NCBI RefSeq assembly: GCF_000381265.1
Contig: NZ_KB906254.1
Location: forward strand, 248,001 to 312,000
Direction: 5' to 3'
Source of the DNA: Curvibacter lanceolatus ATCC 14669
Lineage (GTDB): Bacteria; Pseudomonadota; Gammaproteobacteria; Burkholderiales; Burkholderiaceae_C
DNA: 64,000 nucleotides
Shown here: piece by piece, positions 19,210 to 30,104 of the stretch
How positions within the stretch are numbered: the first letter of the stretch is position 1
How the letters are laid out: each line of letters opens with the position of its first letter
Position numbers and translations under genes: made by a program
The notes under the pieces: generated by a model
The model's database searches: none
Told to the model about the DNA's origin: nothing
Seen by the model: only the letters and a program-made list of their open reading frames with translations

Positions 19210-20530
19210 GTTGGTCACGCTTCATCGTTTTGCTGACCTTCTATCTGAACCATTGCGAAACGGCGTATACAAACCCAAAGAGCATCACGGTCGCGGAATA
19301 AAAATTGTGAACATGGGCGAGCTTTTTGGTCATCCCAGGCTTCGCAATGTTTCGATGAAAAGACTCGAGCTGACCGATGCTGAACTGCGAAAGGCAAGTC
19401 TGAAAGAAAATGACTTACTGTTCGCTAGGCGCTCTCTTGTAGCTGAAGGTGCGGGTAAATGCAGCATAGTCAAAGAGATAGTGGAGGCAACTACCTTCGA
19501 AAGTTCGATTATTCGGGCTCGTCCCAATCCAAGCCTCGTTGATAGTGACTACCTGTACTACTTTTTCGCTTCGCCTCAAGGTCGAGAGCTTATGGGTACT
19601 ATTTTGCGACAGGTAGCTGTTTCCGGTATAACGGGTGGTGACCTCGCTGAGTTGAAGATACCGTTACCAAATCTTCAGGATCAGCGCATGCGAGCTTCTG
19701 TATTGGTAGCTATCGACGACCGTATCACCCTCCTGCGCGAAACCAACACCACCCTCGAAGCCATCGCCCAGGCCCTGTTCAAGTCCTGGTTTGTCGATTT
19801 CGACCCCGTGCGCGCCAAGATGGAAGGCCGCATGCCCGAAGGCATGGATGAGGCCACGGCGGCCTTGTTTCCTGATGGGTTTGAAGCGTCGGAGTTGGGG
19901 TTGGTGCCAGAGGGATGGACTACTTCTCCTATTTACGACTTGGCAACCTTCATTAATGGTGCGGCGTACAAAGTATTTGAGCCAAACGCCGAGCAAAGGG
20001 GGCGACCAATCATTAAGATTGTTGAACTCAAGTCAGGGATTACGTCGCAAACGGCATATTCGGATGTGGAAATGCCGAGAAAGTACCTCATTGAGACTGG
20101 CGATATTTTATTTTCATGGTCTGGTAATCCGGATACATCCATTGATACTTTTGTTTGGACGTTTGAACCAGCTTGGTTGAATCAGCACATCTTCCGAGTA
20201 TTGCCGCATGTAGATCACGAGCGCACATTTGTACTGCAGATGCTCCGTCATTTGAAACCTGTTTTCACCGAGTTGGCGCGCAATAAGCAGACTACGGGCC
20301 TTGGTCACGTGACTGTTGCCGACATGAAGCGCGAACTCATTGCAATCCCTTCAGGGAAATTGGTGGAGCATTTCGATTTGACGATCAGGCCGATACACGC
20401 AAGAATCTTTGAGAATCAGCGTCAAGCCCAATCCTTAGTCACCCTACGCGACACACTACTCCCGCGCCTCATATCCGGCCAACTGCGTCTCCCAGATGCA
20501 GAGTCACAACTTGCTGAGGCTCTCTCATGA
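19199..20530 (+). CDS. hsdS: Type I restriction-modification specificity subunit
   Basis: 443 residues with two target-recognition domains and conserved helical spacers. The first spacer (DRITLLRETNTTLEAIAQAL) sits near residue 190, and a second, related spacer ends the protein (QSLVTLRDTLLPRLISGQL). The two recognition domains (about 19210-19700 and 19920-20400) are visibly AT-richer than the spacer between them, which keeps the GC-rich codons of the host. That mosaic fits recognition-domain exchange. Overlaps hsdM and, by ATGA, the next gene. Confidence 0.95.
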   Translation: MSSELVTLHRFADLLSEPLRNGVYKPKEHHGRGIKIVNMGELFGHPRLRNVSMKRLELTDAELRKASLKENDLLFARRSLVAEGAGKCSIVKEIVEATTFESSIIRARPNPSLVDSDYLYYFFASPQGRELMGTILRQVAVSGITGGDLAELKIPLPNLQDQRMRASVLVAIDDRITLLRETNTTLEAIAQALFKSWFVDFDPVRAKMEGRMPEGMDEATAALFPDGFEASELGLVPEGWTTSPIYDLATFINGAAYKVFEPNAEQRGRPIIKIVELKSGITSQTAYSDVEMPRKYLIETGDILFSWSGNPDTSIDTFVWTFEPAWLNQHIFRVLPHVDHERTFVLQMLRHLKPVFTELARNKQTTGLGHVTVADMKRELIAIPSGKLVEHFDLTIRPIHARIFENQRQAQSLVTLRDTLLPRLISGQLRLPDAESQLAEALS

Positions 20531-22242
20531 GCATTCCTGAGGCCACCGAGATCATTCAGATCCTGGATCAGTTGGATCACCACATTGCCGACGACCTGGA
20601 GGGGCAGTACCTTGATTTCAAGCCCTCGCTGGGGCCAAAAGAAGATCTCAAGGTGGCCTGTGAGTACGCAGTGTGTTTCTCCAACGCCGGCGGCGGTGTG
20701 GTGGTCTTTGGCGTCGCTGACAAAGTGAAAGGTCGAGCCCAGGCCATTCAGGGATGCAAGGGGCACGATCTGGATGTGTTTCGACGGGGTATCTACGACG
20801 GGACTTCGCCAGGGATCGACGCCGAGGTGTTCGAGTTGCAGGTGCCAGAAGGCACGGGCAACTTGCTTGTGATGCGCGTGGCTGAGGGGCTGCACAAGCC
20901 CTATGGCACCGCGGCAGGGCTGTTCAAACAGCGGATCAGTAAAAACTGCATGCCTTTGGACCCCAGCGCGTTTCAGCATGCGCAGGTAAGGACAGCAGCC
21001 TTGGATTGGAGTGGTGCGGTCGCCCAGGGGTTGACGCTACAGGATCTAGATCCCCTGCAAATCGAGCGCGCACGGCAGATTTTGCGAACCAAGGCGCCGT
21101 CTTCAGGTCTGTTGGAGTTGCCTGAAGCCAGCTTTCTGCAGGGCTTGGAGGCCATGCGGGACGGGCGTGTCACCCACACTGGCATGTTGTTGTTTGCCAG
21201 GCGTGAAGTGCTGGCCGCACATTGTCCCCAAGCACAGTTTCACTATGTCCTGCACGACAGCGAGACCACGGTGGCCCGAAATGACATCGACCGTTTGCCT
21301 TTGCTGGAGGCTGTCGAGCGCATGGAACAGGTGTTTGTTGGGCCGCTGAACCCCGAGCGAGAGGTGGAACTCGGCTTGTTCAAGGTGCGCATTCCACAGT
21401 TTCCTGTGGAGGGGGTGCGTGAGGCCGTGTTGAATGCACTGACACACCGTGACTATCTGAACCCAGGCGAAATTCTCATCCGGCATTCCGCCAAAGAATT
21501 GGTTGTGACCAGCCCGGGTGGCTTTGTGGCGGGCATCACGCCTGAAAATATCCTGCGACACGAAGCTGTGCCTCGGAATCGAACTCTGGCGAACGCCTTG
21601 GTCAAGCTGAGGTTGGTTGAATCGTCTGGGGTGGGCCGGCGGCGCATCTTCCGATCTGCCCTGATCTATGGCAAGCGTCGCCCGCTCTACCAGACGGATG
21701 GCTTCTCGGTCACCCTGCGCATGTTCAACCGCGAGACCCATGATGAGTTGGTGCAGTTGGTGGCGCGGCTGGACGCCCAAGGTGCCGAAGTGTCGCTGGA
21801 CCACCTTCTGGTCCTAGACACCTTGATGGGCCAGTCATTCATTGATGTGGCAGAGGTCGCTGAAGTTTTGCAGTTGCAAAAGGACGAAGCCAAGCAGGTT
21901 GTGGAGGCCATGTGCCAACCACCTCTCGACTTGTTGGAGCGCAAAGGCCATACCGCTGCAGCCACGTATCACCTGGCCAAAGGGGTGGCCAAGACATTGA
22001 AGGGTAAAGCTGCCTACACCCGCACACGAGGGCTGAACCCAGTCAGGTACGCCGAGATGGTGAAAGTCTATTTGGCTGATCACCAACGCATCGACAACGC
22101 TCAGTTGCGGGATCTCCTTGGCCTGGGGGAGTCGCCTTCAGCATCTGTTGAGGCTTCTCGCTATCTGAAAAAGTGGAGCAGCGACGACGGTTTCCTGGTC
22201 AAGCAAGTGGTGAGGGGAAAGCCTTTCTACACCTTGCGATGA
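20527..22242 (+). CDS. AlbA_2 / RecG-like C-terminal (HATPase_c_4) protein in the type I R-M operon
   Basis: 571 residues. The N-terminal part (GQYLDFKPSLGPKEDL; VCFSNAGGGVVVFGV) matches the AlbA_2 (Schlafen-like) domain, and the middle (VREAVLNALTHRDY) matches the ATPase-like region that often follows it. The C-terminal third may be winged-helix. Such genes are frequent between hsdS and hsdR and may regulate or aid restriction; their activity is not established. It overlaps the hsdS stop by four bases. Confidence 0.8.
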   Translation: MSIPEATEIIQILDQLDHHIADDLEGQYLDFKPSLGPKEDLKVACEYAVCFSNAGGGVVVFGVADKVKGRAQAIQGCKGHDLDVFRRGIYDGTSPGIDAEVFELQVPEGTGNLLVMRVAEGLHKPYGTAAGLFKQRISKNCMPLDPSAFQHAQVRTAALDWSGAVAQGLTLQDLDPLQIERARQILRTKAPSSGLLELPEASFLQGLEAMRDGRVTHTGMLLFARREVLAAHCPQAQFHYVLHDSETTVARNDIDRLPLLEAVERMEQVFVGPLNPEREVELGLFKVRIPQFPVEGVREAVLNALTHRDYLNPGEILIRHSAKELVVTSPGGFVAGITPENILRHEAVPRNRTLANALVKLRLVESSGVGRRRIFRSALIYGKRRPLYQTDGFSVTLRMFNRETHDELVQLVARLDAQGAEVSLDHLLVLDTLMGQSFIDVAEVAEVLQLQKDEAKQVVEAMCQPPLDLLERKGHTAAATYHLAKGVAKTLKGKAAYTRTRGLNPVRYAEMVKVYLADHQRIDNAQLRDLLGLGESPSASVEASRYLKKWSSDDGFLVKQVVRGKPFYTLR

Positions 22243-22441
22243 GCGTTTAGCAAACCTTATTTCTGACCTGGTGTTTGAGGAAAGCTCATTGAAATCAATG
22301 AGTTGCTACGATTTCTGTTAAACACTTTGTTAAACGCTTTGGTGACTCGACGGGCACGTAGCAAGAAAACGCCGAAATGTATGCGCGCCAACAGTGAGAT
22401 GTCTAAAAAAGGCCGCATTTCTATACACATCAGGGAGGGGC
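22243..22441 (+). promoter_or_regulatory. Repeat-bearing leader between the AlbA_2 gene and hsdR
   Basis: This AT-richer gap holds a hairpin CTCATTG-AAAT-CAATGAG (22285-22302), then two adjoining 12-base direct repeats, GTTAAACACTTT (22317-22328) and GTTAAACGCTTT (22329-22340). A related inverted element (AGCGTTTA) lies near 22243. These look like operator sites giving hsdR its own control. A GGGAGGGG ribosome site precedes the hsdR ATG. Confidence 0.45.
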
Positions 22442-25400
22442 ATGACCGAAGACCAACTCGAACAAGAAACGCTGGCCTGGCTGCAAGACGCGGGCTACAC
22501 CCGCCGCTACGGCCCCGATATCGCCTTTGACGGCTCCTCGCCCGAGCGGGCCGACTACCGCCAGGTCTTGCTGCCTTTCCGCCTGCGCGATGCCATTGCC
22601 CGCCTGAACCCTGGCATCCCTGCTGCTGCCCGTGAAGATGCCCTGAAGCAGGTGCAAGACTTGGGTATCCCCGCCTTGCTGTCGGCCAACCGTGCCTTCC
22701 ACAAGCTCTTGGTGGGCGGCGTGCCGGTGCAGTACCAGAAGGACGGCGAGACCCGCGGCGACTTTGTGCGCTTGGTCGATTGGGCACAGCCTGAGAAGAA
22801 CGAGTGGTGGGCGGTCAACCAGTTCACGATCAAGGGTGCCCACAAGACCCGGCGCCCCGACATCATCCTGTTCGTCAACGGCCTGCCCCTGGTCTTGCTG
22901 GAGCTGAAGAACCCTGCCGACGAGAATGCCAATATCTGGAAGGCCTTTGACCAGATCCAGACCTACAAAGAGCAGATCCCCGACGTCTTTCAGTACAACG
23001 AGGTGCTGGTCATCTCGGACGGCACCGAGGCCCTGATGGGCTCGCTCTCGGCCGATGCCGAGCGCTTCATGGCTTGGCGCACCATCGACGGCGTGACGCT
23101 GGACCCGCTGGGCACCTTCCAGGAGTTGCAGACGCTGGTGCGCGGTGTGCTGGCCCCCCAGTACCTGCTGGACTACATCCGCTTCTTTGTGCTGTTTGAG
23201 GATGACGGCACCCTGGTCAAGAAGATCGCGGGCTACCACCAGTTCCATGCCGTGCGTGCGGCCATCCAGCAGGTGGTGACGGCATCGCGCCCCGGGGCCT
23301 CGCGCAAGGGTGGCGTGGTGTGGCACACCCAGGGCAGCGGCAAGAGCATCACCATGACCTGCTTTGCTGCGCGGGTGATGCAAGAGCCGGCCATGGAGAA
23401 CCCGACCATCGTGGTGATCACCGACCGCAATGACCTGGACGGCCAGCTCTTCGGCGTGTTCAGCCTGGCGCAAGACCTGTTGCGTGAGCAGCCGGTGCAG
23501 GCCCTCACGCGGCCTGACTTGCGGGCCAAGCTGGGCAACCGCCCTTCGGGCGGCATCATCTTCGCCACCATCCAGAAGTTCATGCCGGGCGAGGGTGAAG
23601 ACACCTTCCCGGTGCTGTCGGAGCGCAGCAACATTGTGGTGATTGCCGACGAAGCCCACCGCACCCAGTACGGCTTTGAAGCCAAGCTCAAGACCATCAA
23701 AAAGCGCTCGGCAGGCTTGGCCACCGGAGATGGCGTTCCGGCCGCTCTGCACGCCGAATTGGACCCCGGCAAGTATGAGGTGACGCGCTACCAGGCGGGC
23801 TACGCACAGCACCTGCGCGATGCACTGCCCAATGCCACCTTTGTAGGCTTCACCGGCACGCCGGTCAGCAGTGCGGATCACGACACCCGGGCCGTGTTCG
23901 GTGACTACATCCACGTCTACGACATGCAGCAGGCCAAGGAAGATGGCGCCACCGTGGCCATCTACTACGAGTCGCGCTTGGCCAAGCTGCGTCTCAAAGA
24001 AGACGAGTTGCCAGCCATCGATGACGAGGTGGACGAACTGGCCGAAGACGAAGAAGAAAGCACCCAGGCCAAGCTTAAAAGCCGCTGGGCGGCCCTGGAG
24101 AAGATCGTGGGCGCCGAGCCCCGTGTGGCCAGCGTGGCTGCGGATCTGGTGCAGCACTTCGAGGAGCGCAATCAGGCCCAGACCGGCAAGGCCATGGTCG
24201 TGGCCATGAGCCGCGAGATCTGTGTTCACCTCTACAACGAGATCATCAAGCTGCGGCCCGACTGGCACGACGACGACCCCGAGAAGGGCGCCATCAAGAT
24301 CGTGATGACCGGTTCGGCCAGCGACAAGGCCTTGTTGCGTCCGCACATCTACGATGGTCGGGTCAAGAAGCGGCTGGAAAAGCGCTTCAAAGACCCGCAA
24401 GACCCGCTGCGCCTGGTGATCGTGCGCGACATGTGGCTGACCGGCTTTGATGCCCCCTGCGTCCACACCCTGTACGTGGACAAACCCATGCGCGGCCACA
24501 ACCTGATGCAGGCCATTGCCCGGGTCAACCGGGTGTTCAAGGGCAAGCAAGGCGGCCTGGTGGTGGACTACATCGGCATCGGCAACGAGCTGAAAGCCGC
24601 CATGCGCGAGTACACCGCCAGCAAGGGTCGGGGCAGCCCCACGGTGGACGCCCATGAGGCCTACAGCGTGCTGATGGAAAAGCTCGACGTGCTGCGGGCC
24701 ATGCTACATGGCTGCGATTACAGCGATTTCCTGACCGGGGGCCACCAGACCCTGGCCCGCGCCGCCAACCACGTTCTGGGCCTCAAAGAAGAAGCCGGCA
24801 AGGACGGCAAGCGCCGCTTTGCCGATGCCACCCTGGCACTGAGCCAGGCCTTCTCGCTGTGCTGCACTCTGGACGAGGCCAAGCGGGTGCGCGAAGAGGT
24901 CGCCTTCATGCAGGCCGTGAAGGTGATCCTGACCAAGCGCGACATCACCGCCCAAAAGCGAACCGACGAGCAGCGTGACGCTGCCATCCGCCAGATCATC
25001 AGCAACGCCGTGGTGTCAGACCAGGTGGTGGACATCTTTGACGCCGTGGGCCTGGACAAGCCCAATATCGGCTTGTTGGACGACGAGTTCCTGGCCCAGG
25101 TGAAGAACCTGCCCGAGAAGAACCTGGCGGTGGAGCTGTTGGAGCGCCTGCTCGAAGGCGAGATCAAAAGCCGCTTCGGCAGCAACGTGGTGCAGGAGAA
25201 GAAGTTCTCGGAGATGCTGGGCAACGTGATCAAGCGGTATCAGAACCGTTCCATCGAAACCGCGCAGGTGATGGAAGAGCTGGTCGAGATGGCCAAAAAG
25301 TTCCGCGAACAGGCGACCCGGGGTGAGCAACTGGGTTTGTCAGACGACGAGGTGAAGTTCTACGATGCCCTGGCGAACAACGAATCTGCCGTCAAAGAAC

Positions 25401-25621
25401 TGACCGACGAAACGCTCAAGAAGATCGCCCATGAACTGACCGAAAACCTGCGTCAGAACCTGACCGTGGACTGGTCACAGCGTGAAAGCGTGCGGGCCAA
25501 GCTGCGTCTGATGGTCAAGCGCATTCTGCGCAAGTACAAATACCCGCCGGATTTGCAAGAGGCCGCCGTGGAGCTGGTGCTTGAACAGGCGCAGGCGTTT
25601 GGGGAGGCATGGGGGGAATGA
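22442..25621 (+). CDS. hsdR: Type I restriction enzyme endonuclease/translocase subunit
   Basis: 1059 residues starting [15 protein letters not shown] after a strong ribosome site. The nuclease domain shows [11 protein letters not shown]...LLELKN (the D...ExK active site). The motor domain has Walker [12 protein letters not shown], the DEAH box [11 protein letters not shown] and motif III FTGTP. HsdR translocates DNA and cuts it when the HsdM-HsdS complex meets an unmethylated site. An acidic stretch (about 24020-24060) interrupts the motor domain. All motifs are intact, so the system looks functional. Confidence 0.96.
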   Translation: MTEDQLEQETLAWLQDAGYTRRYGPDIAFDGSSPERADYRQVLLPFRLRDAIARLNPGIPAAAREDALKQVQDLGIPALLSANRAFHKLLVGGVPVQYQKDGETRGDFVRLVDWAQPEKNEWWAVNQFTIKGAHKTRRPDIILFVNGLPLVLLELKNPADENANIWKAFDQIQTYKEQIPDVFQYNEVLVISDGTEALMGSLSADAERFMAWRTIDGVTLDPLGTFQELQTLVRGVLAPQYLLDYIRFFVLFEDDGTLVKKIAGYHQFHAVRAAIQQVVTASRPGASRKGGVVWHTQGSGKSITMTCFAARVMQEPAMENPTIVVITDRNDLDGQLFGVFSLAQDLLREQPVQALTRPDLRAKLGNRPSGGIIFATIQKFMPGEGEDTFPVLSERSNIVVIADEAHRTQYGFEAKLKTIKKRSAGLATGDGVPAALHAELDPGKYEVTRYQAGYAQHLRDALPNATFVGFTGTPVSSADHDTRAVFGDYIHVYDMQQAKEDGATVAIYYESRLAKLRLKEDELPAIDDEVDELAEDEEESTQAKLKSRWAALEKIVGAEPRVASVAADLVQHFEERNQAQTGKAMVVAMSREICVHLYNEIIKLRPDWHDDDPEKGAIKIVMTGSASDKALLRPHIYDGRVKKRLEKRFKDPQDPLRLVIVRDMWLTGFDAPCVHTLYVDKPMRGHNLMQAIARVNRVFKGKQGGLVVDYIGIGNELKAAMREYTASKGRGSPTVDAHEAYSVLMEKLDVLRAMLHGCDYSDFLTGGHQTLARAANHVLGLKEEAGKDGKRRFADATLALSQAFSLCCTLDEAKRVREEVAFMQAVKVILTKRDITAQKRTDEQRDAAIRQIISNAVVSDQVVDIFDAVGLDKPNIGLLDDEFLAQVKNLPEKNLAVELLERLLEGEIKSRFGSNVVQEKKFSEMLGNVIKRYQNRSIETAQVMEELVEMAKKFREQATRGEQLGLSDDEVKFYDALANNESAVKELTDETLKKIAHELTENLRQNLTVDWSQRESVRAKLRLMVKRILRKYKYPPDLQEAAVELVLEQAQAFGEAWGE

Positions 25622-26011
25622 GCAAGCCCCCAATGACTTGAGTCAGCAGCCGCGAAAGACGCTTGAATGAAGGGGGTGATCAGCAGGCAGAACGACACGC
25701 AGCTAGTAGCAATTACCGCGTCGAAACAAACCAGTGAGTTTTGAAGCCACAGCGCACCTGTTTGAAGGTTACGTGTGACACCCATGTTGTACAAATCGCC
25801 CGCTTTGAGGATCAACCAGCTGCAAGCTGTTGATTGCAAACGATTTGAAAGAAGAAGTTGACGAGCCTTACCCCCGGCACTGGCTCCACAGTTAGGGCTG
25901 CTTGGTTCCCCACCTGACCCGGTTGGCCGCTTCACCATGCGGGGAGGCCCGTCAGCGGCAAGTATATGCGATGGCGAGGGGCGTTCCGGGCTGCTGCGGC
26001 TCAAAGCTGCG
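25622..26011. other. Intergenic segment after hsdR
   Basis: About 390 bases with no convincing gene on either strand. Base composition is more AT-rich than the flanking core gene. It probably marks the right edge of the restriction locus, but no repeat shared with the left edge was seen. Confidence 0.45.
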
Positions 26012-26575
26012 TCAATGTCGGGCTGTGCGTTGCCAGGGCAGCATGCGCATCAAGGTGTTGTCGCGCACCAGGTAGTGGTGCACCAGCGCAGCGGCGGTGT
26101 GCAGGCCGACGAGCACATAGCCGAGGGTGGCGCCGGTTTCGTGCAGCTCCATCAGGTTGTGGGCCAGGGCTTTGTCGGGGCCCACCAGGGGGGGCAGTTC
26201 AATGCCCCAGAAGAAGGGGATGGCGCGGCCCTTGGCGCTGAGCAGGGCCCAGCCCAGCAGGGGCATGGCGATCATCAGCAGGTAGAGCAGGCCTTGCACC
26301 GCGTGGCTCAGGCCGGTCTGCCAGCGCGGCGGGGTTGGGGTGATGGCCGGTGTGCGGTCGACCCAGCGCAGCACCAGACGCAGCCACACCAGCACGAACA
26401 CGGCCAGGCCGAGGCGGAAATGCCAGGCCACCAGCCCGGCGCGTATCGGGTCGCCCTTGGGGAACAGTTCGTGCAATTCGACGCAGATCACCAAGGCGAC
26501 CAGCAGCAAAGCCATGAACCAGTGCAGGGCCAGGCTGGGCAGGCCGTACCGGTTTCGGGGGGTCAAGGAACGCAT
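26012..26575 (-). CDS. Cytochrome b561 family protein
   Basis: 187 residues from MRSLTPRNRYG (an in-frame ATG seven codons upstream is possible). Four membrane helices carry the haem-binding histidines of the family: LALHWFMALLL, VAWHFRLGLAV, and two late ones in LMELHETGATLG and GLHTAAALVHHY. Members move electrons in the inner membrane, for example from ubiquinol to superoxide. It is divergent from dnaX. Confidence 0.9.
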   Translation of the reverse strand: MRSLTPRNRYGLPSLALHWFMALLLVALVICVELHELFPKGDPIRAGLVAWHFRLGLAVFVLVWLRLVLRWVDRTPAITPTPPRWQTGLSHAVQGLLYLLMIAMPLLGWALLSAKGRAIPFFWGIELPPLVGPDKALAHNLMELHETGATLGYVLVGLHTAAALVHHYLVRDNTLMRMLPWQRTARH

Positions 26576-26682
26576 GGAGGAACTCCCTCGCTTCAAAAAG
26601 GGTTATTTTGAGACCGGGGCCTGAAGCCAATGTGAAGAGGCTGGTGCCGAGCGGCTGGCCGGGGCACATAGAATCACCCCCC

Positions 26683-28881
26683 ATGTCCTATCTTGTGCTC
26701 GCCCGAAAGTACCGCCCCCGCAATTTCACGGAAATGGTGGGGCAAGAGCACGTGGTTCAAGCCCTGGGCAATGCCTTGCAGACCCAGCGCCTGCACCACG
26801 CCTACCTGTTCACAGGCACCCGCGGCGTGGGCAAGACCACGGTGTCGCGCATTTTGGCCAAGTCGCTCAATTGCGTGGGCCCCGATGGGCAGGGTGGCAT
26901 CACCAACACGCCTTGCGGGGTGTGCCAGGCCTGTACCGACATCGACAGCGGTCGTTTTGTCGATTACACCGAGCTGGATGCCGCCTCCAACCGGGGCGTG
27001 GACGAGGTCCAGTCGCTGTTGGAGCAGGCGGTCTACAAGCCGGTGCAGGGGCGCTTCAAGGTCTTCATGATCGACGAGGTGCACATGCTGACCAACACCG
27101 CGTTCAACGCGATGTTGAAGACCCTCGAAGAGCCGCCCGAGTACCTGAAGTTCGTGCTGGCCACCACCGATCCGCAGAAGGTGCCCGTCACCGTGCTGTC
27201 GCGTTGCCTGCAGTTCAACCTGCGGCCGATGGCACCCGAGACGGTGCTGGAGCACCTGACCCGGGTGCTGGCGCTGGAGTCGGTGCCCGCTGAAGAAGGA
27301 GCCTTGCGCCTGCTGGCCCGTGCCGCCCGGGGCTCGATGCGCGACGCGCTGTCCTTGACGGACCAGGCCATCGCCTTCGGCAGTGGTGAATTGCACGAAG
27401 CCGGCGTGCGCCAGATGCTGGGCAGTGTGGACCGCAGCCACGTGTTCCGCGTGATTGCAGCCCTGGCGGCAGGGGACGGGCGCAGCGTGGTCGAGACCAC
27501 CGACGCCCTGCGCCTGAATGGCCTGTCGGCCGCGTCCACCCTCGAAGAGATGAGCGCTGTGTTGCAGCGCATGGCCGTGTTCCAGGCCGTGCCGCAGATG
27601 GCTGCCGCCCTGGACCCGACCGACCCCGAGGCGGGCGAGATCGCGCGCCTGGCCGAGCTGCTGCCGGCCGATGAAACCCAGCTGCTCTACAGCATGTGCC
27701 TGCACGGCCGCGCCGAGCTGGGTCTGGCCCCCGATGAGTACGCGGCTCTGACCATGGTGCTGCTGCGTTTGCTGGCCTTCAAGTCGGGCCACCCGCGCAG
27801 CGAAAACGGGTTGGCTGAAAAAAAAACTCTGAAACCAGCGTCGGCCGCCCCTGAGCCCGCTGCGGCAGTGGCTCAGGCGCCCGCCGCGGTGGCTTCCAAG
27901 CCTGCTTCGTCACCGGTTTCCGCCCCCCTTTCTGGCCCCGTTGCTGCCCCCGTTTCCGCACCTTTCACGGCGACTGTTTCGGCACCACCGCCCGCCCCGG
28001 TGCGTGCCAGCCCCCTGGCTTCATTGTCCGAGCCCGTCGTTCGCACGGCTGTGCCTGAGGCCCTGTCCTTGCCCAGCCCGGCCCCGGTGAGCGTGCCGCC
28101 GGTGTCTGCCACGCCTGCTGTCCCTGCCACCCCTGCAGCCTCTGTTGCCCCGGTGCCCCCCCCCGCGCCAGCCGCAGCGCCAGCGCCGAGCCCTGAGCCC
28201 CCGGCCCAGGATGGCCGTTGGAGCGAGTCTGCCGATGACGGCGATGCCGGCGGGCCGCCGCCTTGGGCCGATGAGTGGCCCGACGATGGCTCGGTGGCCG
28301 TCACCCCGGCCCCGACCCGTGGCGCTTCACTGCCGGTGCGCGAGCCCGGCGACACGCCCTCCGGTGGCGTGGCGGGTGGTGGGCCTGCCCCTGATCTGGT
28401 GGCCGTGCCGGTGCGCGTGCAGCCCGAGCCTGGCGAGCGCACGCAGCCGCGTTACGACGTGCATGCGGCCTCTCGCGTGGCCCCCACCTTTACCCCCACC
28501 GAAGACGGTGAGTTCTGGCATGCCACGGTGCAGCAGTTGGCGGCCGCCGAGGCCATCACCGCCCTGGTGCGCGAGCTGGCGCTGCAGTCGCAGCTGGTGG
28601 CGCGCGATGGTCAACACTGGATGCTGCGCGTCGAGCGCGAATCGCTCAACCAGCCCAACAGCCGCGAGCGTCTGCGTCAGGCCTTGCAGCAGGCCGGCTT
28701 GGCCAGCCAGATCACGGTCGAGCTGGGTGTGGTGATCGACAGCCCGGCGCGGCGCAATGCGGCGGCCGCTGCGGCGCGGCAGAAGCTGGCCGAGGAGATC
28801 ATCCTGGGCGATCCTTTTGTGCAGTCGGTCATGCGCGACTTTGGCGCGAAAATCGTGCCCGGCAGCATCAAGTCGGCCTGA
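26683..28881 (+). CDS. dnaX: DNA polymerase III subunits tau/gamma
   Basis: 732 residues from [20 protein letters not shown]. The AAA+ clamp-loader domain has Walker [10 protein letters not shown], a zinc module (C-x8-C-x2-C near residue 65), Walker [11 protein letters not shown] and sensor [11 protein letters not shown] long Ala/Pro-rich linker (about residues 385-555) joins the C-terminal tau domain that contacts the polymerase. A run of nine A at the end of domain III could yield the short gamma form. It is followed by ybaB and recR, a classic gene order. Confidence 0.95.
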   Translation: MSYLVLARKYRPRNFTEMVGQEHVVQALGNALQTQRLHHAYLFTGTRGVGKTTVSRILAKSLNCVGPDGQGGITNTPCGVCQACTDIDSGRFVDYTELDAASNRGVDEVQSLLEQAVYKPVQGRFKVFMIDEVHMLTNTAFNAMLKTLEEPPEYLKFVLATTDPQKVPVTVLSRCLQFNLRPMAPETVLEHLTRVLALESVPAEEGALRLLARAARGSMRDALSLTDQAIAFGSGELHEAGVRQMLGSVDRSHVFRVIAALAAGDGRSVVETTDALRLNGLSAASTLEEMSAVLQRMAVFQAVPQMAAALDPTDPEAGEIARLAELLPADETQLLYSMCLHGRAELGLAPDEYAALTMVLLRLLAFKSGHPRSENGLAEKKTLKPASAAPEPAAAVAQAPAAVASKPASSPVSAPLSGPVAAPVSAPFTATVSAPPPAPVRASPLASLSEPVVRTAVPEALSLPSPAPVSVPPVSATPAVPATPAASVAPVPPPAPAAAPAPSPEPPAQDGRWSESADDGDAGGPPPWADEWPDDGSVAVTPAPTRGASLPVREPGDTPSGGVAGGGPAPDLVAVPVRVQPEPGERTQPRYDVHAASRVAPTFTPTEDGEFWHATVQQLAAAEAITALVRELALQSQLVARDGQHWMLRVERESLNQPNSRERLRQALQQAGLASQITVELGVVIDSPARRNAAAAAARQKLAEEIILGDPFVQSVMRDFGAKIVPGSIKSA
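27818..27826 (+). other. A9 slippage site in dnaX (tau/gamma switch candidate)
   Basis: Nine consecutive A follow codon 378. One extra A, or a -1 ribosomal shift, leads to TGA after residue 390. Loss of one A leads to CTC TGA after residue 382. Either product would be a gamma-like clamp-loader subunit ending just after domain III, as in Thermus dnaX, where slippage on an A9 run is known. Confidence 0.6.
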
Positions 28882-28957
28882 GTGGGCCGATGGGTGCCGA
28901 GGCCTTGAATTTTTCCGTTCGTTTCTTCAATCACTTCTCCTAGAAAGACTTCCGATC

Positions 28958-29290
28958 ATGTTCAACAAGGGACAACTCGCTGGCCTCATGAAGCAGGCCC
29001 AGGCCATGCAGGACAACCTCAAGAAGGCTCAGGAAGAGCTGGCCTTCATCGAGGTCGAGGGTGAATCGGGCGCCGGCCTCGTGAAGGTGCTGATGACCTG
29101 CAAGCACGACGTCAAGCGCGTGACCATCGACCCCAGCCTGCTGGCCGACGACAAGGACATGCTCGAAGACCTGGTGGCGGCTGCTTTCAATGCCGCCGTG
29201 CGCAAGGCCGAGGAGACCTCGGAGCAGAAGATGTCCAAGCTCACGGCCGGCATGCCTGGCCTGCCGGGTGGCATGAAGTTCCCGTTCTGA
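28958..29290 (+). CDS. ybaB: YbaB/EbfC family nucleoid-associated protein
   Basis: 110 residues from [18 protein letters not shown]. The protein has the N-terminal coiled helix, the central strands with [20 protein letters not shown] and the Met/Gly-rich tail ([16 protein letters not shown]) of this DNA-binding dimer. The dnaX-ybaB-recR order is conserved in many bacteria. Confidence 0.94.
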   Translation: MFNKGQLAGLMKQAQAMQDNLKKAQEELAFIEVEGESGAGLVKVLMTCKHDVKRVTIDPSLLADDKDMLEDLVAAAFNAAVRKAEETSEQKMSKLTAGMPGLPGGMKFPF

Positions 29291-29336
29291 GACCCGTCGC
29301 CTTGTCTTCGCTGGGCCGCTGTGCGGCGCTTCGGCC

Positions 29337-29930
29337 ATGAGCTCGGACACCCACTCGCTGGACGCCTTGGTGCTGGCGCTGCGGCGCCTACCGGGGGTGG
29401 GCGTCAAGTCGGCCTCGCGCATGGCCTACCACCTGTTGCAGAACGACCGCGAAGGCGCCCAGTTGCTGGCCCATGCGCTGTTGGATGCCAGTGCCAGCAT
29501 GCGCCACTGCGAGCGTTGCCACACGTTCACGCAGCAGCCGGTGTGTGCCACCTGCCTGGACCCGGCGCGCGATGCCACGCGACTGTGCGTGGTCGAGTCA
29601 CCGGCCGATCAGGCCGCGCTGGAGCGCACGGGCGCCTACAAAGGCCTTTATTTCGTGCTGCTGGGGCGCATCAGCCCGCTGGACGGTATCGGGCCCCATG
29701 AGATCGGCATCGATCTGCTGTTTCAGCGTGCCTGCGATGGCGTGGTGCAGGAGGTGATCCTGGCCACCAATTTCACGGCCGAAGGCGAGGCCACAGCCCA
29801 TGTGGTCGGCGAGGGCTTGCGTTCGCGCGGGCTGCGGGTGACGCGCCTGGCCCGTGGCGTGCCGGTGGGCAGCGAGCTGGAGTACGTGGACCTGGGCACC
29901 ATCGCCCATGCGCTGGCGGATCGCCGTTGA
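29337..29930 (+). CDS. recR: Recombination protein RecR
   Basis: 197 residues. N-terminal helix-hairpin-helix ([19 protein letters not shown]), a C4 zinc site ([16 protein letters not shown]), a Toprim domain ([14 protein letters not shown]) and the C-terminal [17 protein letters not shown]. It works with RecF/RecO to load RecA at gaps. Starts 46 bases after ybaB. Confidence 0.96.
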   Translation: MSSDTHSLDALVLALRRLPGVGVKSASRMAYHLLQNDREGAQLLAHALLDASASMRHCERCHTFTQQPVCATCLDPARDATRLCVVESPADQAALERTGAYKGLYFVLLGRISPLDGIGPHEIGIDLLFQRACDGVVQEVILATNFTAEGEATAHVVGEGLRSRGLRVTRLARGVPVGSELEYVDLGTIAHALADRR

Positions 29931-30104
29931 CGCTTGGTTCAGGGGTCGCCATTGCGTCCTTTCTGGCGGCTTGGCGCACCGGCCCGTGATGTAATGGCGG
30001 GCTTGTTTCATACCCGCCACGGCGCGCCCGGGCCATGTCCGGGCCGGGCTGCAGTGAGGGGCCCGTGAGGCCACGGGGCTGCCGCGCAAGATCAGATTTC
30101 TGTC

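Noticed and set aside
22430-24655. Minus-strand open frame of 741 codons
   Set aside because: Antisense to hsdR, whose nuclease and helicase motifs are intact.
27818-27826. A9 run in dnaX as a sequencing error or frameshift mutation
   Set aside because: The frame is intact through the run into a proper tau C-terminus, so no correction is needed; slippage is proposed instead.
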